Assembly: GCA_010092845.1 (NCBI GenBank)
Contig: JAADYW010000125.1
Span: 1 to 54,498, forward strand
Reading direction: 5' to 3'
From: Chloroflexota bacterium
GTDB taxonomy: Bacteria; Chloroflexota; Anaerolineae; Aggregatilineales; J027
Length of the DNA: 54,498 bases
Part shown: piece by piece, positions 26,505-35,716 of the stretch
Numbering within the stretch: position 1 is the stretch's first letter
Layout of the letters: the number at the start of each line of letters is the position of its first letter
The notes under the pieces: generated by a model
The model's input: the letters and a program-made list of their open reading frames with translations, nothing else
Told to the model about the DNA's origin: nothing
Databases searched by the model: none
Position numbers and translations under genes: made by a program

Positions 26505-26533
26505 TTGCTTGTAGCGCCGCCTGGTTTGATAAT
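26505..26533 (+). promoter_or_regulatory. Putative promoter of the 26586-27720 gene pair
   Basis: TTGCTT, 17-base spacer, GATAAT, ending about 50 bases before the ATG at 26586. Confidence 0.5.
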
Positions 26534-26585
26534 ATATGGTTAGTTTGTCCAGAATTGAAGATAACCAACGATCTGATGTGCGATC

Positions 26586-27209
26586 ATGCTGAGCCGGTGG
26601 CGACTGCCCCCAGATACCTTTCCCGACGATACTGAAACACGGGCCTTTCAGACCTACCACGAGGACAAAGCGACTGCGGCGCCCCGCAGTCTCGTGACGC
26701 GACGCTGGCGCTTGCTCGCTGCGATAGGGTTGCTGGTCGGTATCATGACCGTCATCTCAATGGAGGTTCTGGCGCTGCTGGATGATGGTGAAACTACTTA
26801 CATCATCGTTCCCGGAGAACCGTTGAGCCCAGGTCCCACGCTCGATCCTGGCGCGGCTTTTGATAATGGATTTCCAGAGGCGGTCGATGCCCGGCAAGTG
26901 ATTACTGTGCCAACGCGCATCGATCATACGCTTAGCGCCGGGCAAAAGCAAGGTTACATCTTCCGGGCACCAGCCGCACTTGCCTGGCAGATTACCGTTG
27001 TCTCAACCGGCGGTGGCCTCACCCCAACAGTACGCCTATACGGACCACCAAATAGCGCCCTCATCGAGACACAAACCGCATCATCTGCGAGCCAGACCGC
27101 ATCACTCACCTTTACTTCCACCCCGGGCACCGCCTACGCAGTAGTCGTGGCAGGAGCGACCCCGACCACTGCCGGGACATATACGATTAGAATCTTACCA
27201 AGTCAGTGA
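26586..27209 (+). CDS. Single-pass membrane protein with PPC-like beta domain
   Basis: 207 aa, not recognised as a named family. A cytoplasmic N-terminus of about 40 residues is followed by one helix (LLAAIGLLVGIMTVISMEVLALL), a Pro/Gly-rich linker (PGEPLSPGPTLDPG) and a beta-rich extracytoplasmic domain (residues about 115-207) with TLSAGQKQGYIFRAP and TPTVRLYGPPNSAL, resembling bacterial pre-peptidase C-terminal domains. No ribosome site is evident before the ATG, so the transcript may be nearly leaderless or use another start. The next gene begins 16 bases downstream, so they are probably one operon. Confidence 0.65.
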   Translation: MLSRWRLPPDTFPDDTETRAFQTYHEDKATAAPRSLVTRRWRLLAAIGLLVGIMTVISMEVLALLDDGETTYIIVPGEPLSPGPTLDPGAAFDNGFPEAVDARQVITVPTRIDHTLSAGQKQGYIFRAPAALAWQITVVSTGGGLTPTVRLYGPPNSALIETQTASSASQTASLTFTSTPGTAYAVVVAGATPTTAGTYTIRILPSQ

Positions 27210-27225
27210 CCACAGGAAGGCTACC

Positions 27226-27720
27226 ATGGAATGGATACTCTTGAGTCTGGCAATTGTGGGATCCGCACTGGGCACTGCGGGCGGCCTTGTATATTATTAT
27301 CATCGGTACTACGAACGCTTTATCCAGTACCGTTTGTTGCAGGAGAAACAACTCGCGATTTACGCTGAGATTGCCGGTTACATCGGGCAGGTTAAAGCAA
27401 CGCTGGAGTACACCTCGGGTGATGAAACCCTACGCGAGTGGAAAGCCGCACTGAAGCAGCCCTTACGAGAGATGCTGGGCAAATCCTCCCAATGGTCGAT
27501 TTTCTTGCCTGTAACTGTGCGTGATCTCCCCGCCGAATACGCGGGCAAAGTTGCCCATAGTCTAAACCGGCTCAACAACTTGCCACCCAGCGACCTCTCA
27601 CCGCTGGCAGATACAATCAACGAAATCAAGAAGCTCGAGAATGAGGCCGCGAGCCAGCTTCGGCAACACATCCGCCAGGAGCTTGGCGCCCACTACGGGA
27701 TAAGCGTGGGGCCATCCTAA
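27226..27720 (+). CDS. Hypothetical membrane-anchored helical protein, 164 aa
   Basis: One N-terminal helix (WILLSLAIVGSALGTAGGLVYYY), then a soluble, mostly helical domain rich in Leu, Glu and Lys (LLQEKQLAIYAEIAGYIGQV, INEIKKLENEAASQLRQHI). AGGAAGG lies before the ATG. The family is not recognised. It follows the PPC-like protein by 16 bases. Its TAA overlaps the TAG of the convergent gene through CTAA. Confidence 0.65.
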   Translation: MEWILLSLAIVGSALGTAGGLVYYYHRYYERFIQYRLLQEKQLAIYAEIAGYIGQVKATLEYTSGDETLREWKAALKQPLREMLGKSSQWSIFLPVTVRDLPAEYAGKVAHSLNRLNNLPPSDLSPLADTINEIKKLENEAASQLRQHIRQELGAHYGISVGPS

Positions 27721-28394
27721 CGCACCGGATTCGCGACATAGGTCTCTACCGGTACACCAAAACCCCGCCATTCTGGCCAAACCAGGGGCTGGGGACGCTC
27801 CCGATCATCGGCGAGATAGTAGGGTGTACACAGCGAATCCACTCTTGCCGACTGGGGCAAGCGCAATCGTGCAGCGTCTGCATTCATCTCAAAGCTGCCC
27901 AGGACATGCATGGGTGGGGTGTCATAAACCATCTCAAAGGTTTCCAGCGTCGTTGCCCCTAGGTTGGAGCGCGAGAAGCGGCTGCGACTGGAGTCAATCC
28001 AGAACGCAACCGGGTCACCAAACGCCGCCACAACATCAGCCAGAGTGAATGTTCGGCTGAAAAAACAAACCTCACCGGCGACGCCATTCTGAAGCCGCAC
28101 TTGAACTGACCCAATTGCCGGATCCTGCCCGGAATCGTACAGAAGAAAGCGCATCAAACTGCCCCTTGAGGGCAAAGCCTCAGTCTCAAAGGCGGCGAGC
28201 GCAGTGTTGACCTGCTTGCGGCCCATTGAGCCATCCAGGGCCACACGAAACCAGCAGTTCTGTCCACAATCCTTGTCAACCGCCAGCACATCGATTACAT
28301 AGGAATCCACCCACAGGCGCTGTCCCGCGGCCAGAGAAACCACCCCCGTAGTCAGAATCAGGATTGCCAGCAGGGCTTTGAACAATAACCACAT
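27717..28394 (-). CDS. Hypothetical secreted protein, 225 aa
   Basis: Signal peptide or anchor MWLLFKALLAILILTTGVVSLAAG, then a mixed alpha-beta extracytoplasmic domain with paired cysteines (DKDCGQNCWF) and phrases such as TLADVVAAFGDPVAFWID. No known motif is recognised. It lies 53 bases downstream of the ABC-2-like permease gene on the same strand and may share its transcript. No strong ribosome site is seen. Confidence 0.6.
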   Translation of the reverse strand: MWLLFKALLAILILTTGVVSLAAGQRLWVDSYVIDVLAVDKDCGQNCWFRVALDGSMGRKQVNTALAAFETEALPSRGSLMRFLLYDSGQDPAIGSVQVRLQNGVAGEVCFFSRTFTLADVVAAFGDPVAFWIDSSRSRFSRSNLGATTLETFEMVYDTPPMHVLGSFEMNADAARLRLPQSARVDSLCTPYYLADDRERPQPLVWPEWRGFGVPVETYVANPVR

Positions 28395-28447
28395 CTTAGT
28401 CAGCTATCCGAATAACAACCAATGAACCGTATCCTCACAATGGGCAG

Positions 28448-29446
28448 CTATACATCCGAAGGTCGGGCTGCCCACCACGCCGCCAGCAGCACCAGCACAT
28501 TCGCTATGAGCGCCTGGACCAACACCACGCCAAGTAGTGCCGCCCCGATATATATCGCGTAATGAACATCCGCCCAGACCTGCCCCAGCGTATCAAGATT
28601 CAGCAATTTCAACATCATATCGCCTTCGCTGGAGGCGAATACCAACCGGTACCAGGCTTGCGTGTCACTCAGCTCAGCGAGTTCAGTAGTCACACCCAGA
28701 TCACCCTCAAAGACTGTTCCTCCCGCGACAATCGCTGCCACCGTAATCGCCAAGCGCACCCCGATCAACAACAAGAGCCCCAGGATTACAATCGAACGCG
28801 TTCGGGTGAGAACCGAGACCCCTAGGCCGATAGCACCCGCCAGGGCCACGGCAACAAACGGCTCGAGAATGAAGGCAGTCATCAGGGCAGCCATCAAGAT
28901 AACCGCCAGATCCAGCGAGACGTCTGGTGTAATACCACTGATGCGCAAGTCCAGTGCTCGACCCTGGAATTCCACCAAGTCATCCAAGAGCAACCCAATG
29001 TACACCGCTCGCCCCAGCGAAATCACCAGCAGGAGCCAACCCAACCTGAAGAATACCGCCGCCCAGCGAGCGCGGAGTGTCATCGAAACGCCACTCAGCG
29101 ACATCTTGAGCGAATCCCAGGTGCCTTTTTGCCTTTCAATAGCAACCGTATTGGCCGTCATGGCTACCGCGAATAGCATGGCGGCGATCTGGGCCAGAAC
29201 CAGAGGCCAGTACAGCACCTCGCGCAGCGGAGGCGCATCCCCATTGTCCTGGTTAGCGAAGTAGCTAGCGGTTAAGGCTACCACACTGATACCAACGACA
29301 CCCGCCAACTGTAGCAGAAAGCGACGCCAGCGCCATGTGCGGTGCCCCATAACATTGCGCATCACGGGATGGTCTGGTTGAGCCCAATCGGGAAGCTGTC
29401 GATACCCAAGCCGGGCAATTGGTGCCAGTGAAAGCTTCAACAACAT
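28448..29446 (-). CDS. ABC-2-type permease-like membrane protein without adjacent ATPase
   Basis: About 332 aa. The N-terminal 60 residues are cytoplasmic, followed by about six to eight hydrophobic segments. AIERQKGTWDSLKMS after the second helix is the amphipathic motif typical of ABC-2 exporter permeases. Other helices include LLQLAGVVGISVVALTASYF, MLFAVAMTANTV and ALLGVVLVQALIANVLVLLAAW. AGGAG stands 8 bases before ATG 29446 (ATG 29452 is also possible); the track start at 29503 has none. No ATP-binding subunit is encoded nearby, so the partner must be elsewhere, or this is a divergent orphan. Confidence 0.65.
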   Translation of the reverse strand: MLLKLSLAPIARLGYRQLPDWAQPDHPVMRNVMGHRTWRWRRFLLQLAGVVGISVVALTASYFANQDNGDAPPLREVLYWPLVLAQIAAMLFAVAMTANTVAIERQKGTWDSLKMSLSGVSMTLRARWAAVFFRLGWLLLVISLGRAVYIGLLLDDLVEFQGRALDLRISGITPDVSLDLAVILMAALMTAFILEPFVAVALAGAIGLGVSVLTRTRSIVILGLLLLIGVRLAITVAAIVAGGTVFEGDLGVTTELAELSDTQAWYRLVFASSEGDMMLKLLNLDTLGQVWADVHYAIYIGAALLGVVLVQALIANVLVLLAAWWAARPSDV

Positions 29447-29747
29447 AGCCATTACTCCTAATTGCGTTGGGTTACTCACCTGAGTGTACCGGAAAAGGGC
29501 CAATTAATGAGCACGATTTCCCTAAGCCATTACAATGCCAGCCTTGACTATACAACACTCCCCACCCATGATGATAAGCTTATGTACATGATAGACAATC
29601 TATGAATCGGCTTTACTATGCATTTATGTTTGATTCATATAATTCTTTATTAGACAACTACTAATTCGTTATTTTCCCCTTGCGAGCAAACAAAAATTTA
29701 CCTATAATTGATGGTGTGTAAATATACAATTCGGGTGGAAATGAAAA
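29447..29747. other. AT-rich divergent intergenic region
   Basis: About 300 bases with much lower GC than the surrounding genes. It holds the response-regulator promoter (29680-29708) and an inverted repeat TATGAATC...GATTCATA (29601-29608 and 29632-29639) whose arms are about three helical turns apart. No gene seen. Confidence 0.7.
29680..29708 (+). promoter_or_regulatory. Promoter of the response regulator gene
   Basis: TTGCGA, 17-base spacer, TATAAT, about 40 bases before ATG 29748. Confidence 0.65.
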
Positions 29748-30587
29748 ATGTCAATAGACAACTCTGAAGCAACGATCCTTGTGGTTGATGACGAAGGTGC
29801 AATCCGCTATTCGGTGACAAAGACACTGGAACGTGTTGGCTACCACGTTGTTACAGCCTCAAGTGGTGAAGAAGCCCTGGATGTCATGGCGAACCAGGAA
29901 TTTGACGTGGTACTGACGGACATTCGAATGCCGGGTATCAGTGGTGTCGACTTGCTGGCGCGCATCAAGGAACAGTCTGCTGATGCCGTCGTCATCCTCA
30001 TGACGGGGTATGCGAGCCTGGGCACGGCCGTCGAGAGCCTAAGGCTCGGTGCCCATGATTATCTGATTAAGCCCAGCACCAGTGAAGACATCCGTGACAG
30101 CGTCAAGCGTGGCGTTGAACGGGCGCGTAATCTCCACCGCCGGCGTCAGCTCCTGTCCTCGATTCGCACTAATGCCAGTGAACTGAGCGGCACGACCATG
30201 TCCCCACCCCCGGCTCCGTCTGCCCGGCCGGTTAAGGAATATCCACCCACGCCGATCAGCACGACGACGACAACGATGAATATCGGACCGTTGACCATCT
30301 ACCCGGGCCGGTATCAGATCGAGGTTGAGGGTAAGATGATTGACCTAACGCCCACCGAGTTCGATCTGCTCCTGTATCTGGCCGCTCATCGTGGTCGTGT
30401 GGTGCCTTGCTCTGAGCTAGTCCGCGAAGTGCGTGGCTATATGGCCGAAGAGCGCGAAGCACGTGAAGTCATTCGGCCCCACGTGAGCAACTTGCGCCGC
30501 AAGCTCAAAAACGTCGGACAGGACCCCAATATCCTGGTAAACGTACGGGGTATTGGCTATCGCCTGAATGAGGTTGAGGTAGACTGA
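29748..30587 (+). CDS. Response regulator, receiver plus OmpR-type winged helix
   Basis: 279-aa transcription factor. Residues about 8-120 are a receiver domain with the acidic pair in VVDDEG, the phospho-acceptor Asp in LTDIRMPG, the conserved Thr/Ser region LMTGYAS and the lysine in YLIKPST. The receiver reads more like NtrC-type receivers. A linker with PPPAPSA and a TTTTT tract leads to a winged helix (residues about 195-275): LTPTEFDLLLYLAAHRG, then HVSNLRRKL and GIGYRLN, as in OmpR/PhoB DNA-binding domains. No histidine kinase is adjacent, so it is an orphan here; the kinases at 50923 and 52826 are 20 kb away. It has its own promoter and terminator. Confidence 0.9.
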   Translation: MSIDNSEATILVVDDEGAIRYSVTKTLERVGYHVVTASSGEEALDVMANQEFDVVLTDIRMPGISGVDLLARIKEQSADAVVILMTGYASLGTAVESLRLGAHDYLIKPSTSEDIRDSVKRGVERARNLHRRRQLLSSIRTNASELSGTTMSPPPAPSARPVKEYPPTPISTTTTTMNIGPLTIYPGRYQIEVEGKMIDLTPTEFDLLLYLAAHRGRVVPCSELVREVRGYMAEEREAREVIRPHVSNLRRKLKNVGQDPNILVNVRGIGYRLNEVEVD

Positions 30588-30623
30588 TCGAAACCCGTGT
30601 CATTCTGCCCGAATAGCCCCCAG

Positions 30624-30651
30624 AGGCGTGACACTATGTTGCGCCTTTTTG
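30624..30651 (+). terminator. Probable terminator after the response regulator
   Basis: Short stem AGGCG/CGCCT with a 13-base loop, followed by TTTTTG. Confidence 0.55.
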
Positions 30652-30679
30652 TTTGCTCAAGCAGACCAAGGCTTGCACC

Positions 30680-30709
30680 TTGACCCAGCCAGGGCGGGCC
30701 CGATACAAT
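30680..30709 (+). promoter_or_regulatory. Promoter of miaB
   Basis: TTGACC, 18-base spacer, TACAAT. The leader of about 56 bases contains a small hairpin GATATT-GAA-AATATC (30720-30734). Confidence 0.6.
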
Positions 30710-30771
30710 TATGCACATTGATATTGAAAATATCGTGCAAATCGACACCGGGTTATCGGAATAGGCTAGCG

Positions 30772-32220
30772 ATGAAGTATCACATCCAGACACTTGGCTG
30801 CCAGATGAATGTCGCCGACTCACAGCGGTTAGCATCCGCGCTGGAGGGTATGGGATACCAGGCCGCGCATCCCGACGAAGCGGATACCGCTGAGGTACAG
30901 ATCATCAACACTTGCGTTGTGCGCCAACAAGCTGAAGATAAGGCCTGGGGCCGCTTACAGCTCCTTAAGAAGCAGAAGGAGCGCAATCCCAACCTGGTGA
31001 TCGGCTTGATGGGCTGTCTGGTCGGCGTCAAGGACCCGCTGCGCCTGCGCAAAAAGGCGCCCTATGTCGATGTCTTTATCCCGCCCAGTGAGGTCGAGCC
31101 ATTGACCGCCTTTCTACAAGACCGTACAACGCAGGCCGATGCTGTTACCGAAGAAGTCGCCAAACGGGCACGGCTTAACCAGTATATGGACGAGATGATA
31201 CCCCAACCCGAGCGCGACCTTGTGTTGCCCGTGCACGAACGCGGCGATCTCATCTCGGCACATGTGCCGGTGGTCTATGGCTGCTCCCATGCCTGCACAT
31301 TCTGTATCATCCCCTTCCGACGAGGAGTCGAACGCTCACGCCCGGTGGGCGAGATCGTGAGCGATGTGCGGGCTCTGGCGCGCCAGGGTGTTAAGGAGAT
31401 CACACTGCTCGGCCAGATCGTCGATCGCTATGGCAAGGATATTTCGGACGGCCCCAACCTGGCCGAACTCCTGCGTGTCGTCCATCGCGTGGCCGAAGAA
31501 GAAGACGTCTATCGTATTCGCTTCCTCACCAGCCATCCCAACTATATGACCCAGAAATTACTGGAAACAGTCGCGGAACTGCCAAGAATCATGCCTCATA
31601 TTGAGGTTCCGATCCAGGCAGGCGATGACACTGTGCTTGCCAACATGAAACGCGGCTACACCCGCCAACAATACCGTGATCTCGTCGCGCAGATCCGCGC
31701 AACAATCCCGGGCGTTGCAATCCACACTGATATCATTGTCGGTTTCCCTGGTGAAACTGAAGCCCAATTCATGGAGACCTACCACGTGCTGGAAACACTC
31801 AAGCTGGATAAGGCCCATCTTGCGATGTATAGCCCGCGCCCGGGGACGGTCTCAGCCCGGCGCATGGAAGACGATGTCCCCAAGCGCGAGAAGAAGCGCC
31901 GTCACCAGATGCTGGAACGAGTTCAGGGACAGGTCCAGGCGGAGATCAATGCGCAATATCTTGGCCAGACCGTCCAGGTGCTTGTCGAGGATACACACAA
32001 GGGGAAATGGCGCGGTCGTACGCCACAGAACAAGCTGGTCTTCTTTGAGGATGAAAGCCGGAATTGGAAGGGCCAGTTGGTCGATGTGGAAGTCACCTGG
32101 ACCGGGCCGTATAGCATGCAGGCCCGCCTCCCCAACACCGAAGACTCCCGTGCAGCACATAGCCTCGACACAATCCCCTTGGTCACCATGCAACCCGTGG
32201 ACGCAGAGCGCAGAGATTAA
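30772..32220 (+). CDS. miaB: tRNA-2-methylthio-N6-dimethylallyladenosine synthase
   Basis: About 482-aa radical-SAM methylthiotransferase that adds the 2-methylthio group to i6A37 in tRNAs. The UPF0004 domain begins YHIQTLGCQMNVADSQRL with cysteines C10, NTC and MGC for the second iron-sulphur cluster. The radical-SAM CxxxCxxC motif is CSHACTFC near residue 160, followed by RGVERSRPVGEIVSDVRALA and TLLGQIVDRYG. A TRAM domain closes the protein (LGQTVQVLVEDTHKGKWRGR). The 48 residues before M49 in the track ORF span the promoter, so ATG 30772 is the start; its ribosome site is weak. RimO and MtaB are less likely given the N-terminal motif. Confidence 0.9.
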   Translation: MKYHIQTLGCQMNVADSQRLASALEGMGYQAAHPDEADTAEVQIINTCVVRQQAEDKAWGRLQLLKKQKERNPNLVIGLMGCLVGVKDPLRLRKKAPYVDVFIPPSEVEPLTAFLQDRTTQADAVTEEVAKRARLNQYMDEMIPQPERDLVLPVHERGDLISAHVPVVYGCSHACTFCIIPFRRGVERSRPVGEIVSDVRALARQGVKEITLLGQIVDRYGKDISDGPNLAELLRVVHRVAEEEDVYRIRFLTSHPNYMTQKLLETVAELPRIMPHIEVPIQAGDDTVLANMKRGYTRQQYRDLVAQIRATIPGVAIHTDIIVGFPGETEAQFMETYHVLETLKLDKAHLAMYSPRPGTVSARRMEDDVPKREKKRRHQMLERVQGQVQAEINAQYLGQTVQVLVEDTHKGKWRGRTPQNKLVFFEDESRNWKGQLVDVEVTWTGPYSMQARLPNTEDSRAAHSLDTIPLVTMQPVDAERRD

Positions 32221-32334
32221 GGGCATTCGTGGCCCAGCGCCAAGCCGGCATTTGTCGCCGTCGATCTGAAGCCGCGGAGTAGTTGCTATCGTCATGCGCT
32301 TACCCACCTCGCAGACATCGAGCCTGTTCAGATT

Positions 32335-32362
32335 TTGCAGGATCGCAAGCCTGCGCTATTCT
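32335..32362 (+). promoter_or_regulatory. Putative promoter of glnS
   Basis: TTGCAG, 16-base spacer, TATTCT, leaving a leader of about 64 bases. A dyad GCAGG...CCTGC spans the -35 and spacer. Confidence 0.4.
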
Positions 32363-32432
32363 CTAGGTTCAATCTTGGACATACGACACGGAATCGCCTA
32401 TTTACAATCAATCCAATGAAAGTTAAGCAGCG

Positions 32433-34148
32433 ATGCCAAATCCAGATACGCAGAAAACCCCTGAAACAGCGGATACGCGCCCCTCAAACTTCATCCGGGA
32501 CATCATCGCGGGGCATATGGACGCTCAGCGTTTTGGCGGTAAGGTTCACACGCGGTTCCCACCTGAACCCAACGGCTACCTGCACATCGGGCACGCCAAG
32601 TCCATCGCCGTGAATTTTGAGACTGCGGCGGACTATGGCGGCAAGTGCAATCTGCGCTTTGATGATACAAATCCCATCAAAGAGGAACAAGAGTATATTG
32701 ACGCCATCATCCAGGATATACGCTGGCTTGGCTACGACTGGGAAGACCGGCTGTTCTACGCCTCGGACTACTTCGACCAGTTGTACGAATGGGCTGTCCA
32801 GCTTGTCAAACAGGGCAAAGCCTATGTCGATCACTTAAGTCCCGAGGAAATCCGCGAGTATCGCGGCACCCTTACCGAGCCAGGCAAAGACAGCCCCTAC
32901 CGTAACCGCTCGGTCGAGGAGAATCTTGACTTGCTAGAGCGGATGCGCAAAGGTGAATTCAAAGAAGGCGAATGCGTACTCCGCGCCAAGATCGACATGG
33001 AGTCGCCCAATATCAACCTGCGCGATCCCGTCATGTACCGGATCTTACACGCCGCTCATCATCGCACCGGCGACAAGTGGTGTATTTATCCAACCTACGA
33101 CTGGGCCCACGGCCAATCCGACTCGATTGAGGGCATCACGCACTCGATCTGCACGCTGGAGTTTGAGGATCATCGCCCACTTTATGACTGGTATCTGAAC
33201 CAGCTTGGTGTCCATCACCCCCAGCAGATCGAGTTCGCTCGCCTCAACTTGTCCTATACGGTGCTCAGCAAGCGCAAGCTGATCCGACTGGTGCAAGAGG
33301 GGCGCGTGGCCGGCTGGGACGACCCACGCATGCCGACGATTTCGGGGATGCGCCGGCGCGGCTACCCCCCGGCGGCGATCCGTACTTTCGCCAATCATGT
33401 CGGGGTGACCAAGACCAATACCGTTATCGAGTTGCAGCTTCTGGAATACTTCATCCGTCAACACCTCAATCTGCACGCCCTGCGCAAGATGGCCGTCCTG
33501 AAACCGCTGCGGGTTGTCATCGAAAACTATCCTGAAGACCAGGTCGAGGAGATGGATGCGATCAATAACCCCGAAGATGAAGCCGCAGGGACACGCAAGG
33601 TGCCGTTTTCGCGCGTTCTGTATATCGAACAGGACGACTTCATGGAAGACCCTCCCAAGAAGTTCTACCGATTGGCGCCGGGCCGCGAAGTCCGGTTGCG
33701 GAACGCCTATTTCGTTACCTGTACGGATGTCATCAAAGACGAAGATGGTAACGTCGTTGAACTACGGTGCACCTACGATCCCGCCACCCGGGGCGGTGAC
33801 TCACCGGATGGCCGCAAGGTCAAAGCCACCCTCCATTGGGTATCGGCAGCACATGCGTTGGAAGCCGAGGTTCGGCTGTATGACACTCTTTTCACGAAGG
33901 AGAATCCTAACGAAACAGGTGAAGGCGAAGACTTCACGGACTTCATCAACCCGGAGTCGTTAGTAGTCCTTGAGAAATGCTACATCGAGCCCAGCCTAGC
34001 CGGGGCCGAACCGGGTAGCCGTTTCCAATTCGAACGCCAGGGATATTTCTGTGTAGATCCCGATTCGAGAGACGAGAAGCTGGTCTTCAACCGTACGGTC
34101 CCCTTGAAGGACACCTGGGCCAAGCTGAAGAAAAAGCAGAATAAGTAA
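32433..34148 (+). CDS. glnS: Glutaminyl-tRNA synthetase
   Basis: 571-aa class I synthetase that charges tRNA-Gln directly. HIGH motif in [17 protein letters not shown] (residues about 45-60), the [11 protein letters not shown] segment, the catalytic-core phrase [20 protein letters not shown], and the KMSKS equivalent TVLSKRKLI. The C-terminal half is the beta-barrel anticodon-binding domain of bacterial GlnRS ([20 protein letters not shown]). Presence of GlnRS implies that the organism need not rely on the GatCAB transamidation route for Gln; this bears on why two GluRS-like genes sit next door. The ribosome site is weak. Convergent with gltX. Confidence 0.96.
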   Translation: MPNPDTQKTPETADTRPSNFIRDIIAGHMDAQRFGGKVHTRFPPEPNGYLHIGHAKSIAVNFETAADYGGKCNLRFDDTNPIKEEQEYIDAIIQDIRWLGYDWEDRLFYASDYFDQLYEWAVQLVKQGKAYVDHLSPEEIREYRGTLTEPGKDSPYRNRSVEENLDLLERMRKGEFKEGECVLRAKIDMESPNINLRDPVMYRILHAAHHRTGDKWCIYPTYDWAHGQSDSIEGITHSICTLEFEDHRPLYDWYLNQLGVHHPQQIEFARLNLSYTVLSKRKLIRLVQEGRVAGWDDPRMPTISGMRRRGYPPAAIRTFANHVGVTKTNTVIELQLLEYFIRQHLNLHALRKMAVLKPLRVVIENYPEDQVEEMDAINNPEDEAAGTRKVPFSRVLYIEQDDFMEDPPKKFYRLAPGREVRLRNAYFVTCTDVIKDEDGNVVELRCTYDPATRGGDSPDGRKVKATLHWVSAAHALEAEVRLYDTLFTKENPNETGEGEDFTDFINPESLVVLEKCYIEPSLAGAEPGSRFQFERQGYFCVDPDSRDEKLVFNRTVPLKDTWAKLKKKQNK

Positions 34149-34168
34149 CCGGAGCCGGGGTCATGCGG

Positions 34169-34202
34169 CCGGGACGAGCCATTCCAATCGGGCTCATCCC
34201 GG
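34169..34202. terminator. Hairpin between convergent glnS and gltX
   Basis: CCGGGACGAGCC/GGCTCATCCCGG pairs over 11 of 12 bases with a 10-base loop. There is no good T-tract on either side, so termination is likely but unproven. Confidence 0.5.
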
Positions 34203-34210
34203 ACCTTAGT

Positions 34211-35716
34211 CTATTCATCCTCCACAAGGCGCTCCAGCGCCGCAATCGCAAGCTGAATGCGGCGCAATGTCTCCTCCCGGCCCAGCACTTCCATTGACTG
34301 GAACAAGGGGGGGGCTACCTGTTGTGCCGTGGTCGCGACCCGCAGCGGGTTGAACAACTGGCCAGCCTTTACGCCGTGCTCCTTTGCCAGTGCACGCAAA
34401 GCCGCTTCCTGGGTCTCCCAACCAAAATTATCGAGATCGCGCAGCGTTGCGTAAGCCGCACGCAGGAGCTCCAGCGACTGAGCCGCGTCAAGCTTCTTGG
34501 GGATAAGGTCCTCCGGCGGGGCCGGCGCGAACTCCTCAATCCACAGGAATCGGGTCCATTCCGCAGCTTCCTGAAGCGTCTTCAAGCGCTCTTGAATATG
34601 GGGAACGATGCCCGCTAACTTCTCGCGGTCCACCTGATAACCAACCCGCTCCAGGAATGGCAGGAGCAGATCGGCCAGTTCGTCCGTGCTTTTCTGGCGG
34701 ATATACACCCCGTTGATCCAGTCCAGCTTGGAGACCGGAAAGGCCCCGCTCGAGGGACTTATGCGCGAGATCGTGAACTCATTCAGTGTCTCCTGAACGT
34801 CAAAGACCTCGCGATCATCACCAAAACTCCAGCCAATATTGGTCAAGAAGTTGACCATCGCGTCCGGCAGGTAACCGGCCTCGCGATAATCATGGACCAA
34901 CACTGGAATCACGGTGCCATCCTCGCGCACAGGCGGGTTACGCTTGGACATCTTGCCTTTGCCATTGGGATTCAAGATCACGGGCATGTGAACCCATTCC
35001 GGCGGTTCCCAGCCAAAAGCCTGGTAGAGTTGCTGGTGCAACCCGGCCGAGGGAATCCATTCCTCAGTGCGCGTCACATGGCTGATCTCCATAAAGTGAT
35101 CGTCAACCGCCATCGCCAGATGGTAAGTGGGAAAACCGTCGGACTTGAGCAGCACCGCATCGTTTTGCTCGGCATTGTTGAACACGATCTTGCCGCGGAC
35201 GCGATCGTAGACCTCAGTCTTGCCTTCCAGCGGCATCGCAAAGCGGATCACATAACTCCCGCGTTCTTCTTGAAGTTTGGCCCGTTCTTCATCCGAGAGA
35301 TAGCGATGCATGCGCTCGTAGCCAGCAACCTTGCCAGTCGTCTTCTGAGCGATCTCCCGCGCGCGGGCGAGCTCCTCTTGGGTAGCATAACAGCGATAGG
35401 CTTTGCCCTGTTCAACCAGCCAGTTCGCCCATTTCTGGTACAGATCAAGGCGCTGACTCTGGATGTACGGTCCATAGTCACCACCAATCTCTGGGCCTTC
35501 ATCCCAATCCAGCCCTAGCCAGCGCAGATCCTCCATCAGCTTGTGGGTCGCGTCCTCGTTATAGCGCTTCTGATCGGTATCCTCGATCCGCAGGATGAAT
35601 GTTCCATCGTGGCTGCGTGCAAGGAGCCACGTCAACAGGGCGGTACGGGCCCCGCCAATATGGAGGTAGCCAGTTGGGCTAGGGGCAAACCGCACACGTA
35701 CAGGTCTATCACTCAA
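34211..35716 (-). CDS. gltX: Glutamyl-tRNA synthetase
   Basis: 501-aa class I synthetase that charges tRNA-Glu. All catalytic motifs are present: VRFAPSPTGYLHIGGARTAL (HIGH region), RIEDTDQKRYNE, FPTYHLAMAVDDH, the arginine in TRTEEWIPSAG, and GKMSKRNPP (KMSKS). The C-terminal anticodon-binding helical domain follows (QLFNPLRVATTAQQVAPPLF). The start is TTG at 35716, overlapping the TGA of the upstream paralogue as TTGA, with GAGGGAG 6 bases upstream, so translation is coupled to the paralogue. It may be discriminating for tRNA-Glu, since GlnRS is present. Confidence 0.95.
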   Translation of the reverse strand: MSDRPVRVRFAPSPTGYLHIGGARTALLTWLLARSHDGTFILRIEDTDQKRYNEDATHKLMEDLRWLGLDWDEGPEIGGDYGPYIQSQRLDLYQKWANWLVEQGKAYRCYATQEELARAREIAQKTTGKVAGYERMHRYLSDEERAKLQEERGSYVIRFAMPLEGKTEVYDRVRGKIVFNNAEQNDAVLLKSDGFPTYHLAMAVDDHFMEISHVTRTEEWIPSAGLHQQLYQAFGWEPPEWVHMPVILNPNGKGKMSKRNPPVREDGTVIPVLVHDYREAGYLPDAMVNFLTNIGWSFGDDREVFDVQETLNEFTISRISPSSGAFPVSKLDWINGVYIRQKSTDELADLLLPFLERVGYQVDREKLAGIVPHIQERLKTLQEAAEWTRFLWIEEFAPAPPEDLIPKKLDAAQSLELLRAAYATLRDLDNFGWETQEAALRALAKEHGVKAGQLFNPLRVATTAQQVAPPLFQSMEVLGREETLRRIQLAIAALERLVEDE

